From Elainella saxicola E1 (GTDB lineage Bacteria; Cyanobacteriota; Cyanobacteriia; Elainellales; Elainellaceae): DNA of 37,461 nucleotides. Of this stretch, positions 1-8,429 are shown piece by piece. The stretch is taken from positions 34,872 to 72,332 of the forward strand of contig LUGL01000012.1 in NCBI GenBank assembly GCA_002796835.1. Reading direction: 5' to 3'. The notes under the pieces were generated by a model that saw only the letters and a program-made list of their open reading frames with translations, made no database searches and was not told the DNA's origin. The position numbers and the translations under genes are program-made. Each line of letters begins with the position of its first letter. The stretch's first letter is position 1.

Positions 1-9
1 AAAAAAAAG

Positions 10-288
10 GTGATGCTGCGTTTTGGAGATCTGCCTCACCTCACTAATTTTTCGCAAGCCCGATTTTCTCCTGGACAAGTAGCATCAGCCCATGCTCATA
101 GCGACATGTGTGAAGTGTTCTTTGTGGAATCAGGGGAAGGGGTAATTCTAATTAATGGTGATAGGCATCCCCTCACAGTCGGCGTCTGCGTTGCCGTTGA
201 GCCAGAGGAAGTGCATGAAGTCTGTAATACAGGCACAGAGGAGTTAGTGCTTACCTATTTTGGCTTGCGGGTTAACCCAGAGGGGTAA
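10..288 (+). CDS. Small cupin-domain protein, 5' end uncertain
   Basis: This is a single-domain cupin of about 92 residues. Cupin motif 1 is visible as a glycine followed by HAH, then an E four residues further on and a G (GQVASAHAHSDMCE...GEG). Motif 2 appears as PEEVHEVCN near residue 65-75. The two His, the Glu and the second-motif His are the usual metal ligands, so a metal-binding beta-barrel is expected. The substrate cannot be read from the sequence. The frame is open to the left edge; a GTG at 10 and an ATG at 13 are possible starts, and the true start could lie outside the window. The gene stands alone, with no partner overlapping downstream. Confidence 0.7.
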   Translation: MMLRFGDLPHLTNFSQARFSPGQVASAHAHSDMCEVFFVESGEGVILINGDRHPLTVGVCVAVEPEEVHEVCNTGTEELVLTYFGLRVNPEG

Positions 289-387
289 GTCAGCACGATC
301 GACTCTCTACCAAGTTTTAGGAGAATCCAACCATGCGTATTTCAGTGCAATAGGGGGCTGAGCAATAGGAGTCTGAAAAGCCTGTTC

Positions 388-1089
388 TTAGACAAGGGTA
401 CGCTCTAGGGCAGCAGCATCAGGAATACAAAGCGTGTCGCGATCGCGCTGAATCAGCCCTTTTTTCTCTAACTTACTCAGTACCCTTGTAACAGTTTCAC
501 GCGCGAGACCACTAAGACTACTCAACTCCCGGTGAGGCAAATTGGGAATTTCGATCCCCTGTTCGCCGGGTTTGCCTTGGCCATCTGCTAGAAAAAGTAA
601 AATATCCGCCACGCGCGACACACTATCGGATTCGCGTAGCCGCAATCGCCGATTAACCTGTCGCAGCCTACGGGCCATAAGCTGGGCTAAACGGATACCT
701 GATTGGGGTTCTGTTGTCAGTAATTGTACGAAATCCTGCGCAGGCATGTTCCCGATAATCGTGGGCACCAGAGTGATTACGTCAGTCGAACGCGGCACCT
801 CATCTAGCGCAGCCATTTCTCCAAACAGCTCCCCTTTGCCAAGGATGTTTAGCGTGACTTCCTTGCCGTCCAGGTTATAGGTGCGAATTTTTACCCAACC
901 ATCTAAAATAAAGTAAACCGAGCTACCCCAATCGTTCTCCAGCAGCAACACCTGATTGGGTGGATGAGTGCGCACGACAACATGAGCCAAGGCTGCTTCT
1001 ACAATTGCTTCTGGTAGACCCTGAAAAAAGGGATTGGAACGAATTAATAAAGCGTCCCGCGTCTCACGGGTGGTATAGCGATCGTGCAT
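388..1089 (-). CDS. Crp/Fnr-family transcriptional regulator
   Basis: The protein has an N-terminal cyclic-nucleotide-binding fold, with residues such as FFQGLP, GSSVYFILDGWVKIR and GELFGEMAALDE. A long dimerisation helix follows (RLAQLMARRLRQVNRRLRLR), then a C-terminal Crp-type winged helix whose recognition part reads LSGLARETVTRVLSKLEKKG. The cNMP pocket has GELFGEMAALDEVPRSTDV, close to the Crp phosphate-binding GExxxxxxxxRSA pattern but with T after RS, so effector binding is uncertain. It lacks the NtcA recognition helix. I chose the ATG at 1089 (233 aa) because the conserved domain begins just after it. A GTG at 1167 would add 26 residues including a CTLC motif. The gene is divergent from a small ORF at 1268. 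Confidence 0.85.
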   Translation of the reverse strand: MHDRYTTRETRDALLIRSNPFFQGLPEAIVEAALAHVVVRTHPPNQVLLLENDWGSSVYFILDGWVKIRTYNLDGKEVTLNILGKGELFGEMAALDEVPRSTDVITLVPTIIGNMPAQDFVQLLTTEPQSGIRLAQLMARRLRQVNRRLRLRESDSVSRVADILLFLADGQGKPGEQGIEIPNLPHRELSSLSGLARETVTRVLSKLEKKGLIQRDRDTLCIPDAAALERTLV

Positions 1090-1203
1090 GGAAACATGCT
1101 GCTGCGATGAGGTAGACAGAACTGAGATTTGAGCTTGACAAAGAGTGCAGGTAGGAATCAAGCTCACTGGGAATCGTTCTAATTCCAGCGTAGCCGATTT
1201 TTT

Positions 1204-1234
1204 CTTAGTTAGATTAATTAATACTAACCTAACA
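1204..1234. promoter_or_regulatory. AT-rich imperfect dyad upstream of the Crp-family gene
   Basis: GTTAG (1208-1212) and CTAAC (1224-1228) form an inverted repeat around an AT-rich core that contains TTAATTAA. It lies between the Crp-family gene and the divergent small ORF, where an operator or promoter would be expected. Assignment to any regulator is inference. Confidence 0.25.
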
Positions 1235-1267
1235 AAGCAGATACCGAAATCTGAGGAGTAATAAGGA

Positions 1268-1495
1268 TTGCCCTCTCAGCTCCATACGGAAAGCAGCACC
1301 CTGACCCGAGATACGCTATACACCATTGAAGGCTGTGAAAGTTGCTTCAAGGCAATCGATATAGACGCATTAGAACTGGTCAAGCATGACCAACAAGGGG
1401 AATCCTCGCCAGCTTTAGGACATCATAACTTAGAGTCTGTCCTCCATTTGCAAAGACTTAATCAAGCTGTTGCGACTGCAAAACAACTGGAGTGA
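1268..1495 (+). CDS. Hypothetical small protein, TTG start
   Basis: I do not recognise this 75-residue ORF. Its support is a good Shine-Dalgarno sequence (GAGGAG at about 1253-1258) spaced correctly before a TTG at 1268, and its position divergent from the Crp-family regulator. The product is soluble-looking and has a CESC motif near residue 23 and an acidic centre. There is no signal peptide or membrane segment. A spurious ORF is possible because of the TTG start and the lack of a known family. Confidence 0.4.
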   Translation: MPSQLHTESSTLTRDTLYTIEGCESCFKAIDIDALELVKHDQQGESSPALGHHNLESVLHLQRLNQAVATAKQLE

Positions 1496-1514
1496 TTTGA
1501 AACTTCAATTCCCC

Positions 1515-1943
1515 TCAATCACCACCGATACTGATGCTTGTGCCGAAGATGTCAGCATCTGTCAGATTCATATTTTGCATCGTTGCGCCTGACACATCGG
1601 CATGATAGATTTGGGCACGAGTTAGATTGATGCCATTTAGATTCGCATCTGCCAAAGTCGCGTTGGTAAGATAGGCATCCGTCAGGTTCGAATTAGCTAA
1701 ATTAGCTCCAGTTAAGTCTGCCCCTTCCAGGTTTGACTCAGACAAATTGCTGCCTTGCAGGTTTGCGCCGCGCAGATCGGCTCCGATCAAATGTTGCTGA
1801 CTCAGATCGGCTCCGCTTAGGTCACAGTTGGCACAGGCGCGAGTATCGAGCAATTGCTGGATGTCAGCTGGATCAAATGCTCGTGCTGGCGTGGAAAACA
1901 ACAGGGTAGGTAGTAAAGCGATCGCAGCTAGATAGAGTTTCAT
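1515..1943 (-). CDS. Secreted pentapeptide-repeat protein
   Basis: The 142-residue product begins with a signal peptide ending at PARA (about residue 22). It then has a run of A(D/N)LXX pentapeptide repeats from about residue 40 to 135, including GADLRGANLQGSNLSESNLE. These stack as a right-handed quadrilateral beta-helix, and such proteins are abundant in cyanobacterial periplasm and thylakoid lumen. A CANC motif precedes the first repeats. I chose the ATG at 1943 because a GGGAGGA Shine-Dalgarno sequence lies just upstream and the signal peptide begins there; the upstream start at 2036 would spoil the signal peptide. The function is unknown. Confidence 0.85.
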   Translation of the reverse strand: MKLYLAAIALLPTLLFSTPARAFDPADIQQLLDTRACANCDLSGADLSQQHLIGADLRGANLQGSNLSESNLEGADLTGANLANSNLTDAYLTNATLADANLNGINLTRAQIYHADVSGATMQNMNLTDADIFGTSISIGGD

Positions 1944-2259
1944 AATTATCCTCCCTGGAAAGCTGATGGGTGATGCAGTCAACCCGGCAATTTTGATGAA
2001 ATTGCTCAAGTTCATCTGAACATCAAATGCCTGCACTGAAATAGATACATCGCCCTTTTGCAGAATTCCAGAAACCTACTGACAAATTTGTCGAAAAGGT
2101 GATCGCTAGCCCAGAAAAGGGCACCGTATCCAATCTCAGGTGGTCCTACATCTCATTCCAGCCTAAAGCGAAACGACAGGGATGCACTCCTCCCCATGGG
2201 CGAATCGACAGCATTCTTCACATCTGCTGTACATCAACGGCTGCCATTGCCATCCAGTG
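1944..2259. other. Intergenic region with a perfect 12-bp palindrome
   Basis: This 316-bp stretch between the inositol-monophosphatase-family gene and the pentapeptide gene has no convincing ORF. It must hold the pentapeptide gene's promoter. The clearest structure is GACAAATTTGTC at 2081-2092, a perfect palindrome that could bind a dimeric regulator. Nothing else stands out. Confidence 0.4.
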
Positions 2260-3126
2260 TCAAATCGTAGTCTGACCAGACAGGACTGCTTGCTGTAATT
2301 TTGGCAGGAGTGCTTCCACATAGCTGGGCCACCCGATCACAATGGCTTGCTGATGCGCCAGGGATTGGAGGTTAATCGCATCGGGGGTGAAGCGTAACGG
2401 CTGTCCTGTCAGATCACAGCAAGTTAAGCCAGCCGCTTGAGCGATCGCCAAAGGCCCGGTGGTATCCCAAAGCTTGACGCGACCATTCAAATAGAGATAG
2501 AGGCCCGCCTGACCTTCCAGCACATGCATCACTTTCAAACCAAAGCTGCCAACACAGTTAAATTGCGCCGCTGGAATCTGTTGCTGAATCGCCGCCCCGA
2601 ACCGTTTTTGATCTTTGTAGCCAACCAAAATGGGACAGAAGTGATTGGACGGTGGAGCGGGTTCAATCGGCTGGAGTGGCTGAAGGGTTGCATCACCCGC
2701 AGTTTGAAGGAAGATGCCTGTCTCTTTGCCGCCATAATAAAGCCGATCGAGCATGGGGGCATAGATCCAACCGAGCGCAGGCTGATGCTGAATTAATAAC
2801 CCTGCCATCAAGGCATAGTGGGCTGAACCGTGGATGAAATCTTCAGTCCCGTCCAGTGGATCGATCAACCACAATCGATCGGCAGCGGCGGTAAACGCTT
2901 CCCAAGAGGCGGCATTTTCTTCAGTGATGACGCGATCGGTCGGAAACAGGTGATTGAATCCTGTAGTCAATTGACGATCGAGGGTGCGATCAATATCGGT
3001 GACGTAATCCTGACGGCCCTTTTCATAGACTTCAAATGTCTGCTGAGCTAATTCGGGTACAGCCTCTCCGCAGGTGCGGATTAACTGAATTACAGCCTGA
3101 ATCTGATCGTTGGATAGCTGGTGCAT
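2260..3126 (-). CDS. Inositol-monophosphatase-family phosphatase (CysQ/IMPase-like)
   Basis: This is a Mg-dependent, Li-sensitive-type phosphatase of the FIG superfamily. The three metal-binding signatures are present: VITEEN, then WLIDPLDGTEDF (the DPxDGT motif), and a C-terminal VKLWDTTGPLAIAQAAG (WDxxxxxxIxxxAG). Its length (288 aa) fits the family. Members hydrolyse inositol phosphates, fructose bisphosphate or 3'-phosphoadenosine 5'-phosphate (CysQ); sequence alone does not decide which. The ATG at 3126 is taken as start; a GTG at 3150 would add eight residues and has no better ribosome-binding site. Confidence 0.85.
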   Translation of the reverse strand: MHQLSNDQIQAVIQLIRTCGEAVPELAQQTFEVYEKGRQDYVTDIDRTLDRQLTTGFNHLFPTDRVITEENAASWEAFTAAADRLWLIDPLDGTEDFIHGSAHYALMAGLLIQHQPALGWIYAPMLDRLYYGGKETGIFLQTAGDATLQPLQPIEPAPPSNHFCPILVGYKDQKRFGAAIQQQIPAAQFNCVGSFGLKVMHVLEGQAGLYLYLNGRVKLWDTTGPLAIAQAAGLTCCDLTGQPLRFTPDAINLQSLAHQQAIVIGWPSYVEALLPKLQQAVLSGQTTI

Positions 3127-3241
3127 GGAGACAAGGATGAAAGGAATCACTGCGAAGAATGTTGGAATCGTGCTGAGGGGTTCTAGAAAGGTGATCTAGA
3201 AAAATCTCCTGGCAACCGTTATCCAGATACTCTCTGCCATC

Positions 3242-4651
3242 CTAAAAGTTTTCGATCACATATTGCAGAATTCCGCGAGTAATGGCCTGCGCCAGCAAGG
3301 TGCGAAATTCCTCCGTTGCCAGCTTGGGGGCATCCTGTGCGCCTGTGACAAAGCCAACTTCTACCAAAGAGGCTGGCATATTGGTGCGGCGTAACACATA
3401 AAAGCGGGCCTCCTTGACGCCACGGCTATTCAGATTGGTGGCTTCCAGAATGCTTTGCAAGAGGATATCTGCCAGTTCTTCACCGCCACCAGAGCCATAA
3501 TGATAGGTTTCGACACCATTCACATCCGGTCGGCTCATACTAATTGCATTGGCATGAATGCTGACAAATAAATCGGCGCTGGCTCGATTTGCCGTAACTA
3601 CACGCGGCTCCAGGTCAATTTCTCGATCGTCCTGGCGAGTCATCACGACTTGAACACCCTGCTGCTGCAATAGGGCCTGCACCTGAAGGCTGACATCCAG
3701 CACAATATCAGTTTCGCGCAGCCCTCCAATGCCAACTGCACCTGGGTCGCGGCCCCCATGACCCGGATCGATCGCCACCACCACCCGTTTACTGGCGACA
3801 TTGGGCAGTTGATTCAGCGGTGGAAACGTGCGACTTGCAGCCCGATCGCCTGGAGTGAATTGCCGTTGTGCCCGTCCTGAAAAAGCCAGCGATAGGGTTT
3901 GATTTTGTTGGGTGACATCCCCAAGCCGCACGCCTGGAGCAGGCTGGAGCGAAATGACTACATCTTCACCTACTTGCTGAGAACGGAGACGTAGCAGGGG
4001 ACCATTGGGGCTAAGGGTCGGACTGCCCAGACCTCTAGCCAATTTTGCTTTGCTGAGACGAATTTGATAGCTGGCCGTGGTTTGGTCCCAGCCGCTGGTG
4101 TAGTTCGTAACCGGTCGATCGGTCTGAATCATCAGTCCCTGACCATCTGCGGTTAATGCAACGGATTGAACTGTGGCGGCTTCTACAAAGGGAGTGACTT
4201 GAATTGGCGTGCCCTGCTCATCTGATCGGCGCGATCGACGACTGGTTTCGGGAGCCCGTTGCGGCCTAGGTAACTGAATGCTCCAGGTGGTTGGATTGGT
4301 ACCGCGTACCAGCACTTGAGATGGGTCTAACGTGTAATCCTCTTCCAGCTCAATCACGATACGGGCCACATTATCATCCATGCGGCGGACCTGGATTTCG
4401 TCAATGATGCCGTCTAGATTCTCTTTGATGCGGCGGCGTTCTAGTTCTGTATTTGGCAGATCGATTACAACTCGCACCGGATTTTGCAGTAACTGAACCG
4501 TTGGCTGCACCGGTTCATCGGTGGTGAAGGTGAGCTGATTTTGGCTTTGACTAAACTGCCAGGATTGTAGCTTTGCTGCTTCTGCCGAGAGCGCGATCGC
4601 AAAAATACTCAGCGTGCTCAGCAAGCCGGAGAAAAACCAGTGAATTTTCAC
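3242..4651 (-). CDS. N-acetylmuramoyl-L-alanine amidase with AMIN domain
   Basis: This is a 469-residue exported cell-wall hydrolase. A signal peptide ends near residue 26. An AMIN-type beta domain covers about residues 28-130, a second AMIN-like segment about 160-260, and an Amidase_3 catalytic domain about 290-469. The expected zinc and catalytic residues are visible: H298 in DPGHGG, E313 in GLRETD, H366 in SIHANA and E431 in LVEVGF. It should cleave the amide between MurNAc and the stem peptide and act in septal or junctional peptidoglycan remodelling, as cyanobacterial AmiC-type enzymes do. The start is the ATG at the signal peptide. Confidence 0.92.
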   Translation of the reverse strand: MKIHWFFSGLLSTLSIFAIALSAEAAKLQSWQFSQSQNQLTFTTDEPVQPTVQLLQNPVRVVIDLPNTELERRRIKENLDGIIDEIQVRRMDDNVARIVIELEEDYTLDPSQVLVRGTNPTTWSIQLPRPQRAPETSRRSRRSDEQGTPIQVTPFVEAATVQSVALTADGQGLMIQTDRPVTNYTSGWDQTTASYQIRLSKAKLARGLGSPTLSPNGPLLRLRSQQVGEDVVISLQPAPGVRLGDVTQQNQTLSLAFSGRAQRQFTPGDRAASRTFPPLNQLPNVASKRVVVAIDPGHGGRDPGAVGIGGLRETDIVLDVSLQVQALLQQQGVQVVMTRQDDREIDLEPRVVTANRASADLFVSIHANAISMSRPDVNGVETYHYGSGGGEELADILLQSILEATNLNSRGVKEARFYVLRRTNMPASLVEVGFVTGAQDAPKLATEEFRTLLAQAITRGILQYVIENF

Positions 4652-4784
4652 AGTAAAGATTGTCCCTCACGGTCATCAAGGAAAGGAGTGAAATAGCGAG
4701 GTGAATGAAAGTGGGCAATCGGACCAGCGGAGCAAGTGTGAGGTTGCCCCATGCAAATAAAGGACGGGTGCTTAGGCAATTCTG

Positions 4785-4802
4785 TAGATTCAGTAGATTC
4801 AG
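4785..4802. repeat. Tandem 9-bp repeat
   Basis: TAGATTCAG occurs twice head to tail in the gap between the amidase and the metal-transport permease. No role is evident. Confidence 0.4.
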
Positions 4803-4937
4803 GAGATGCCAAACAAGCTCAGACCCATCATCGGGTCCGAAGTGACGATGCTTACCCGGAATCCAACAATACCAGAGAACGTCAATCGAATTTCGCTAGC
4901 CTGCGAAAATTTATGCCCGGTGATGCTGCCTTAACCG

Positions 4938-5804
4938 TCAGGACTGCTGATTAGGGGTTGAGTGCCGACGAGTCAAACGGCTAAAAATGCCTGAATCAGG
5001 ATTGCAGAGAAAGGCGAGGGCGAAAATAACAGAGGCGACCATGACAATCGCTGGACCAGAAGGCAAGTTCAAGTAATAGCTGAGGTACATCCCGCAGACG
5101 CTGGAAAATGCGCCGATCGCCGCTGCCAAGCCCATTACCTGATGAAACCGGGGCACCAGCAAATAGGCCGTAGCTGCAGGCGTAATCAGCAATGCCAACA
5201 CCAAAATGACGCCTACTGTTTTCATACTGGCCACTACAGTAAGCGCCACCAGAATCATCAAACCCGTATTAAAAGCTTGAATTGGCAGACCTGCCGCCTG
5301 AGCGCCCAGCGTATCGAAGCAGAAAAACAGCAGTTCTTTGTAGAGCAAAACGATCGTCACCAAAACCACGATCGCAATCAGCACCACATCCCGCACTTCC
5401 GTCAAGGTTACACCCAGAATGTTGCCAAACAGAAAGTGATTCAGGTCGATTTTGTTGTCTTTTTGAATCAGCGTAATCAGCGTGATGCCCAATGAAAAGA
5501 AGGCCGAGAACACAATCCCCATCGCGGCATCTTCTTTAATCGTCGATCGCGTATGGATCCAGCCAATCAGTAGCGCACTGATCACGCCTGCAATAAACGC
5601 ACCGACATAGAGATTAATCCCCAACACAAAAGCGATCGCTAATCCCGGCAGTAAAGAATGACTGATTGCATCACCCAACAAAGCCAAACGCCGCACCAGC
5701 AGGTAACTACCCACGACAGCACAAAGAACACCCACCACTACTGCGACCACGAGCGATCGCTGCATAAACCCATATTGCAGCGGTTCAATCACCAAATTGA
5801 GCAT
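4938..5804 (-). CDS. Metal ABC transporter permease (ABC-3 family, Mn/Zn type)
   Basis: This 288-residue integral membrane protein has eight or more hydrophobic segments and matches the ABC-3 (ZnuB/MntB/TroC) permease family. Typical stretches are YLLVRRLALLGDAISHSLLPGLA near the N terminus and VILVLALLITPAATAYLL further on. The start is the ATG at 5804, which has a GAGGTG Shine-Dalgarno sequence; a start at 5852 would overlap the ATPase gene and lacks this support. It lies 7 bp downstream of the ATPase gene in the same operon. The pair works with the divergent binding protein at 6714. Confidence 0.9.
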   Translation of the reverse strand: MLNLVIEPLQYGFMQRSLVVAVVVGVLCAVVGSYLLVRRLALLGDAISHSLLPGLAIAFVLGINLYVGAFIAGVISALLIGWIHTRSTIKEDAAMGIVFSAFFSLGITLITLIQKDNKIDLNHFLFGNILGVTLTEVRDVVLIAIVVLVTIVLLYKELLFFCFDTLGAQAAGLPIQAFNTGLMILVALTVVASMKTVGVILVLALLITPAATAYLLVPRFHQVMGLAAAIGAFSSVCGMYLSYYLNLPSGPAIVMVASVIFALAFLCNPDSGIFSRLTRRHSTPNQQS

Positions 5805-5811
5805 GGTCACC

Positions 5812-6585
5812 TCAGGCAACCCGTCCGGTGAAGAAGCTGACATGCCCACCATAGGCTTTAGCCATCGTCTCTGGGGTTAAGACATGCTGATGGGTCCCTT
5901 CTGCAATCAGTTGGCGGTTGAGAAGAAGCAAGCGATCGAACTGGGTGATGGATTCACCTAAATCGTGATTGACAACCATGACCGTTTTGCCCTGGCCTAC
6001 CAGTTCCCGGAAGCAGCTAAACAGCACATCTTCGGTTTTCTGATCAACGCCAACAAACGGCTCATCCAGGAAAAATAGATCGGCTTCTTGCGCCAAAGCA
6101 CGGGCCAGAAACACGCGCTGCTGTTGCCCACCGGACAGTTGACCAATGCGACGATTACGCAGATCGGCAATGCCCACCCGCTCCAGAGCCTCCATTGCCA
6201 GCCGCCGACTGGTAGCCGAGAACCGATTGAAATAGCCAGATTTGCGAACGCGGCCCATCATCACCACATCCCAGGCGGTAGCTGGAAAGGTCCAGTCGAT
6301 TTGCGATCGCTGCGGTATGTAAGCAACCCGATCGAGCTGTTGGGTAAGCGGCTGATTCTGATAGCACACCGACCCCGACTCCAGCGGCACTAAACCTAAC
6401 ATCGCCTTGATCAGCGTACTTTTACCTGCCCCATTCGGACCAAATACGCCAATCAACTGACCGGGCTGAATTGAGAGATTAATAGAGTCTAGCGCCAGTA
6501 ACGATCGATATCGCACGCTCAAATTACGCACAGTAAGAATGGGCAACTGGGCCACCCTGGATTCATTCGATCGCTGCTCACTCAT
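5812..6585 (-). CDS. Metal ABC transporter ATP-binding protein
   Basis: This is a 257-residue ABC ATPase. Walker A is GPNGAGKST, the Q-loop region contains YIPQRSQIDW, the signature is LSGGQQQR, Walker B is LFFLDEP and the switch His is in VNHD. The YIPQR...DWTFPATAWDVVMMGR stretch is typical of Mn/Zn/Fe uptake ATPases of the MntA/ZnuC class. The ATG at 6585 is preceded by a strong GAGGTGGAG ribosome-binding site, better than the start at 6618. It is the first gene of a two-gene operon with the permease and is divergent from the solute-binding protein gene. Confidence 0.9.
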   Translation of the reverse strand: MSEQRSNESRVAQLPILTVRNLSVRYRSLLALDSINLSIQPGQLIGVFGPNGAGKSTLIKAMLGLVPLESGSVCYQNQPLTQQLDRVAYIPQRSQIDWTFPATAWDVVMMGRVRKSGYFNRFSATSRRLAMEALERVGIADLRNRRIGQLSGGQQQRVFLARALAQEADLFFLDEPFVGVDQKTEDVLFSCFRELVGQGKTVMVVNHDLGESITQFDRLLLLNRQLIAEGTHQHVLTPETMAKAYGGHVSFFTGRVA

Positions 6586-6713
6586 GCTCCACCTCTCAAG
6601 TGCGTCCTGCTCCAACAACCCTATTTCAACAAAATGAAACGATTATGAAAAATCTTTTCTCTAGTTTATCTTAAAGATGAAAGAAGTATGAAAGGCACTG
6701 CACAAAGGTAGAA

Positions 6714-7685
6714 ATGTTGAGCAAGCAGACGTTGAGCAAGCAGGCAAAATTAGGATGGACGGCTGCCGTCGCCGCATTCCTGCTGATGGGACTAACAAGC
6801 TGTGATGGATCAAAATCTCCAGATCGAGCAAATGCTAGCGATAGGCCGATCGTCGTTTCCACCAGTACCTTGATTACTGATTGGACCCAGCAAATTGGCG
6901 GGGATGAAATTGAGCTGATTGGAATCCTTAAACCAGGGACCGATCCCCATATTTATGAGCCTGTGCCAGCCGATACCAAAGCCTTTGAAACTGCCGATCT
7001 GATTCTATATAACGGCTATAACCTGGAACCTGGCCTGATTCGCCTGATAAATGCAGCCGGAGCCCAGGCTAAAAAGGAGGCTATTGGAGAAGTTGTCCCA
7101 CCGCTAAAAATGCAAAAAGAAGGGAGGCAAGTGCCCGATCCGCATGTTTGGGGCAATGTCAAAAATGCAATTTTGATGGTGGAAGCGATTCGGGATATCT
7201 TGAGTGAGCAGTTGCCCGAAGACCAGGCGCTATTTAATGCCAATGCCGAAAAGCTGATCCTGCAACTGCGCCAACTCGATACCTGGATTCAGCAACAAAC
7301 TGCAACGATTCCGGCCCAGCAGCGCAAGCTCGTCACCACACATGATGCTTTTCAGTATTATGCACAAGCTTATGGTTTGACTGTTCCTGGGACTTTGATT
7401 GGCATCAGTACTGAAGAGCAGCCCAGTGCTCAAACGGTACAAAAGCTGGTCGAAGCCATTCGGGGCATTGGGGTACAGACTGTTTTTGCTGAATCTACAA
7501 TTAATCCTCAGTTGATGACTACCGTGGCTGAAGAAGCAAATATTAAACTGGCAGCGCAGAAACTTTATTCTGATTCGATCGGTCCATCAGGAAGTGATGC
7601 CGATAGCTACGTCAAAATGATGGTCGCGAATACGCAAGCGATCGTGCAAAATTTGGGTGGTCAGGAAGAGCCGTTTAAGTTCTGA
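6714..7685 (+). CDS. Metal ABC transporter substrate-binding lipoprotein (TroA/ZnuA/MntC family)
   Basis: This is a 323-residue cluster A-I binding protein. A lipobox LTSC places the modified Cys at about residue 30, so it is membrane-anchored in the periplasm. The expected ligands are visible: H79 (DPHIYEP), H144 (DPHVWG), H210 (TTHDAFQYY) and D287 (LYSDSIG). The third ligand is His as in TroA and ZnuA, not the Glu of MntC and PsaA, and there is no His-rich loop. The metal (Zn or Mn) is therefore uncertain. An AAAGG ribosome-binding site precedes the ATG. It is divergent from its ATPase and permease genes across a 128-bp gap that should hold the control region. Confidence 0.9.
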   Translation: MLSKQTLSKQAKLGWTAAVAAFLLMGLTSCDGSKSPDRANASDRPIVVSTSTLITDWTQQIGGDEIELIGILKPGTDPHIYEPVPADTKAFETADLILYNGYNLEPGLIRLINAAGAQAKKEAIGEVVPPLKMQKEGRQVPDPHVWGNVKNAILMVEAIRDILSEQLPEDQALFNANAEKLILQLRQLDTWIQQQTATIPAQQRKLVTTHDAFQYYAQAYGLTVPGTLIGISTEEQPSAQTVQKLVEAIRGIGVQTVFAESTINPQLMTTVAEEANIKLAAQKLYSDSIGPSGSDADSYVKMMVANTQAIVQNLGGQEEPFKF

Positions 7686-7714
7686 GTGCTGGATGCTGAG
7701 TGCTAAGTGCTGAG
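7682..7714. repeat. Degenerate GTGCTGA-type short repeats
   Basis: Just after the binding-protein stop codon, variants of GTGCTGA/GTGCTAA occur about four times in a row. Such simple repeats are common in cyanobacterial intergenic DNA. No function is inferred. Confidence 0.4.
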
Positions 7715-7723
7715 CGATTTCTG

Positions 7724-8344
7724 CTAGGCCCGCAGCTCGATTAAGCCAACCAAGCCAAACACTAAGAAAAGGCTACCGCCGATTAGGGTAATGGTTCGTT
7801 CAGAAAGGCGACCACAAAGGAATTTGCCGCACACGACCGCGATCGCCGCACAAATGGCATGGCCGAGAATGGCCCCTATCGTGACGCCAACTGGATGATT
7901 CGCCGCAGCAAGTGCGATCGTTGTAAATTGAGTGCGATCGCCCCATTCGGCAATAAAAGTAAGGCCAAATGCCTCAGTGACAATGGCGGGCCAAGAATAG
8001 CGTCTGGCCAACTTTTCGTCAGAGGCTTTCACCACAGACAGAGCTTCTTCCTGCTCTTCTACGTTTGGTAAATCGGACATTTTGCGGGCATCCAAAAGTA
8101 ACTTGATGCCAAATCCGAGAAATAGAATCGCTTCGGCCCATTGCACATAAGCCTGGGGCAACAACGTGGCAACCTGCCCAAACAGCACTGATAGAACTGT
8201 CATTAGGGCGAGAGCGGCGATCGCCCCAGCAAATACCAATCTGCGCGGATGGCGGGTTGCCAGGATGGCGGCGATGAAGAAAGTCTTATCGCCCAGTTCT
8301 GAAATGGTGATTAGTAAAAGTGCTGCGGTGAAAGCAGATAACAT
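7724..8344 (-). CDS. UPF0016/GDT1 (TMEM165) family manganese transporter, Mnx-like
   Basis: This 206-residue membrane protein carries the two hallmark ExGD(K/R)(T/S) motifs of the GDT1 family, ELGDKT near residue 16 and EWGDRT in the second half. They come from an internal duplication of three-helix units. Cyanobacterial members export or redistribute manganese. The start at the ATG 8344 has a GAGGAG Shine-Dalgarno sequence; the TTG at 8365 does not. The 5' leader contains a yybP-ykoY manganese riboswitch, which independently supports a manganese role. It lies convergent to the metal-binding lipoprotein gene. Confidence 0.9.
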   Translation of the reverse strand: MLSAFTAALLLITISELGDKTFFIAAILATRHPRRLVFAGAIAALALMTVLSVLFGQVATLLPQAYVQWAEAILFLGFGIKLLLDARKMSDLPNVEEQEEALSVVKASDEKLARRYSWPAIVTEAFGLTFIAEWGDRTQFTTIALAAANHPVGVTIGAILGHAICAAIAVVCGKFLCGRLSERTITLIGGSLFLVFGLVGLIELRA

Positions 8345-8379
8345 ACTCAAGCTCCTCGTCTTCAAGGGATCGGATGCGA

Positions 8380-8418
8380 GTAAGCTTGATGAACCTCATA
8401 AGACTCCACCAAGCTCAC
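8380..8418 (-). promoter_or_regulatory. Expression-platform hairpin candidate for the Mn riboswitch
   Basis: On the minus strand GTGAGCTTG (8418-8410) can pair with CAAGCTTAC (8388-8380), with one G-U pair. The second arm's CAAGCT can instead pair with AGCTTG at 8353-8348, which overlaps the GAGGAG ribosome-binding site at 8357-8352. No U-tract follows, so control of translation initiation is more likely than termination. The pairing scheme is inference. Confidence 0.4.
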
Positions 8419-8429
8419 ATCGCGTGAAC

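Noticed and set aside
388-1089. NtcA as the identity of the Crp-family regulator
   Set aside because: The recognition helix (ARETVTRVLSKLEKKG) and the rest of the protein do not match NtcA as I know it; it is left as an unnamed Crp/Fnr-family member.
4751-4954. 67-codon plus-strand ORF between the amidase and permease genes
   Set aside because: It has no ribosome-binding site, low-complexity polar composition, contains a 9-bp tandem repeat and overlaps the end of the real permease gene.
6586-6713. Zur or MntR box between the divergent metal-transport genes
   Set aside because: The gap is AT-rich but I could not find a clear palindrome of either type, so no operator was called.
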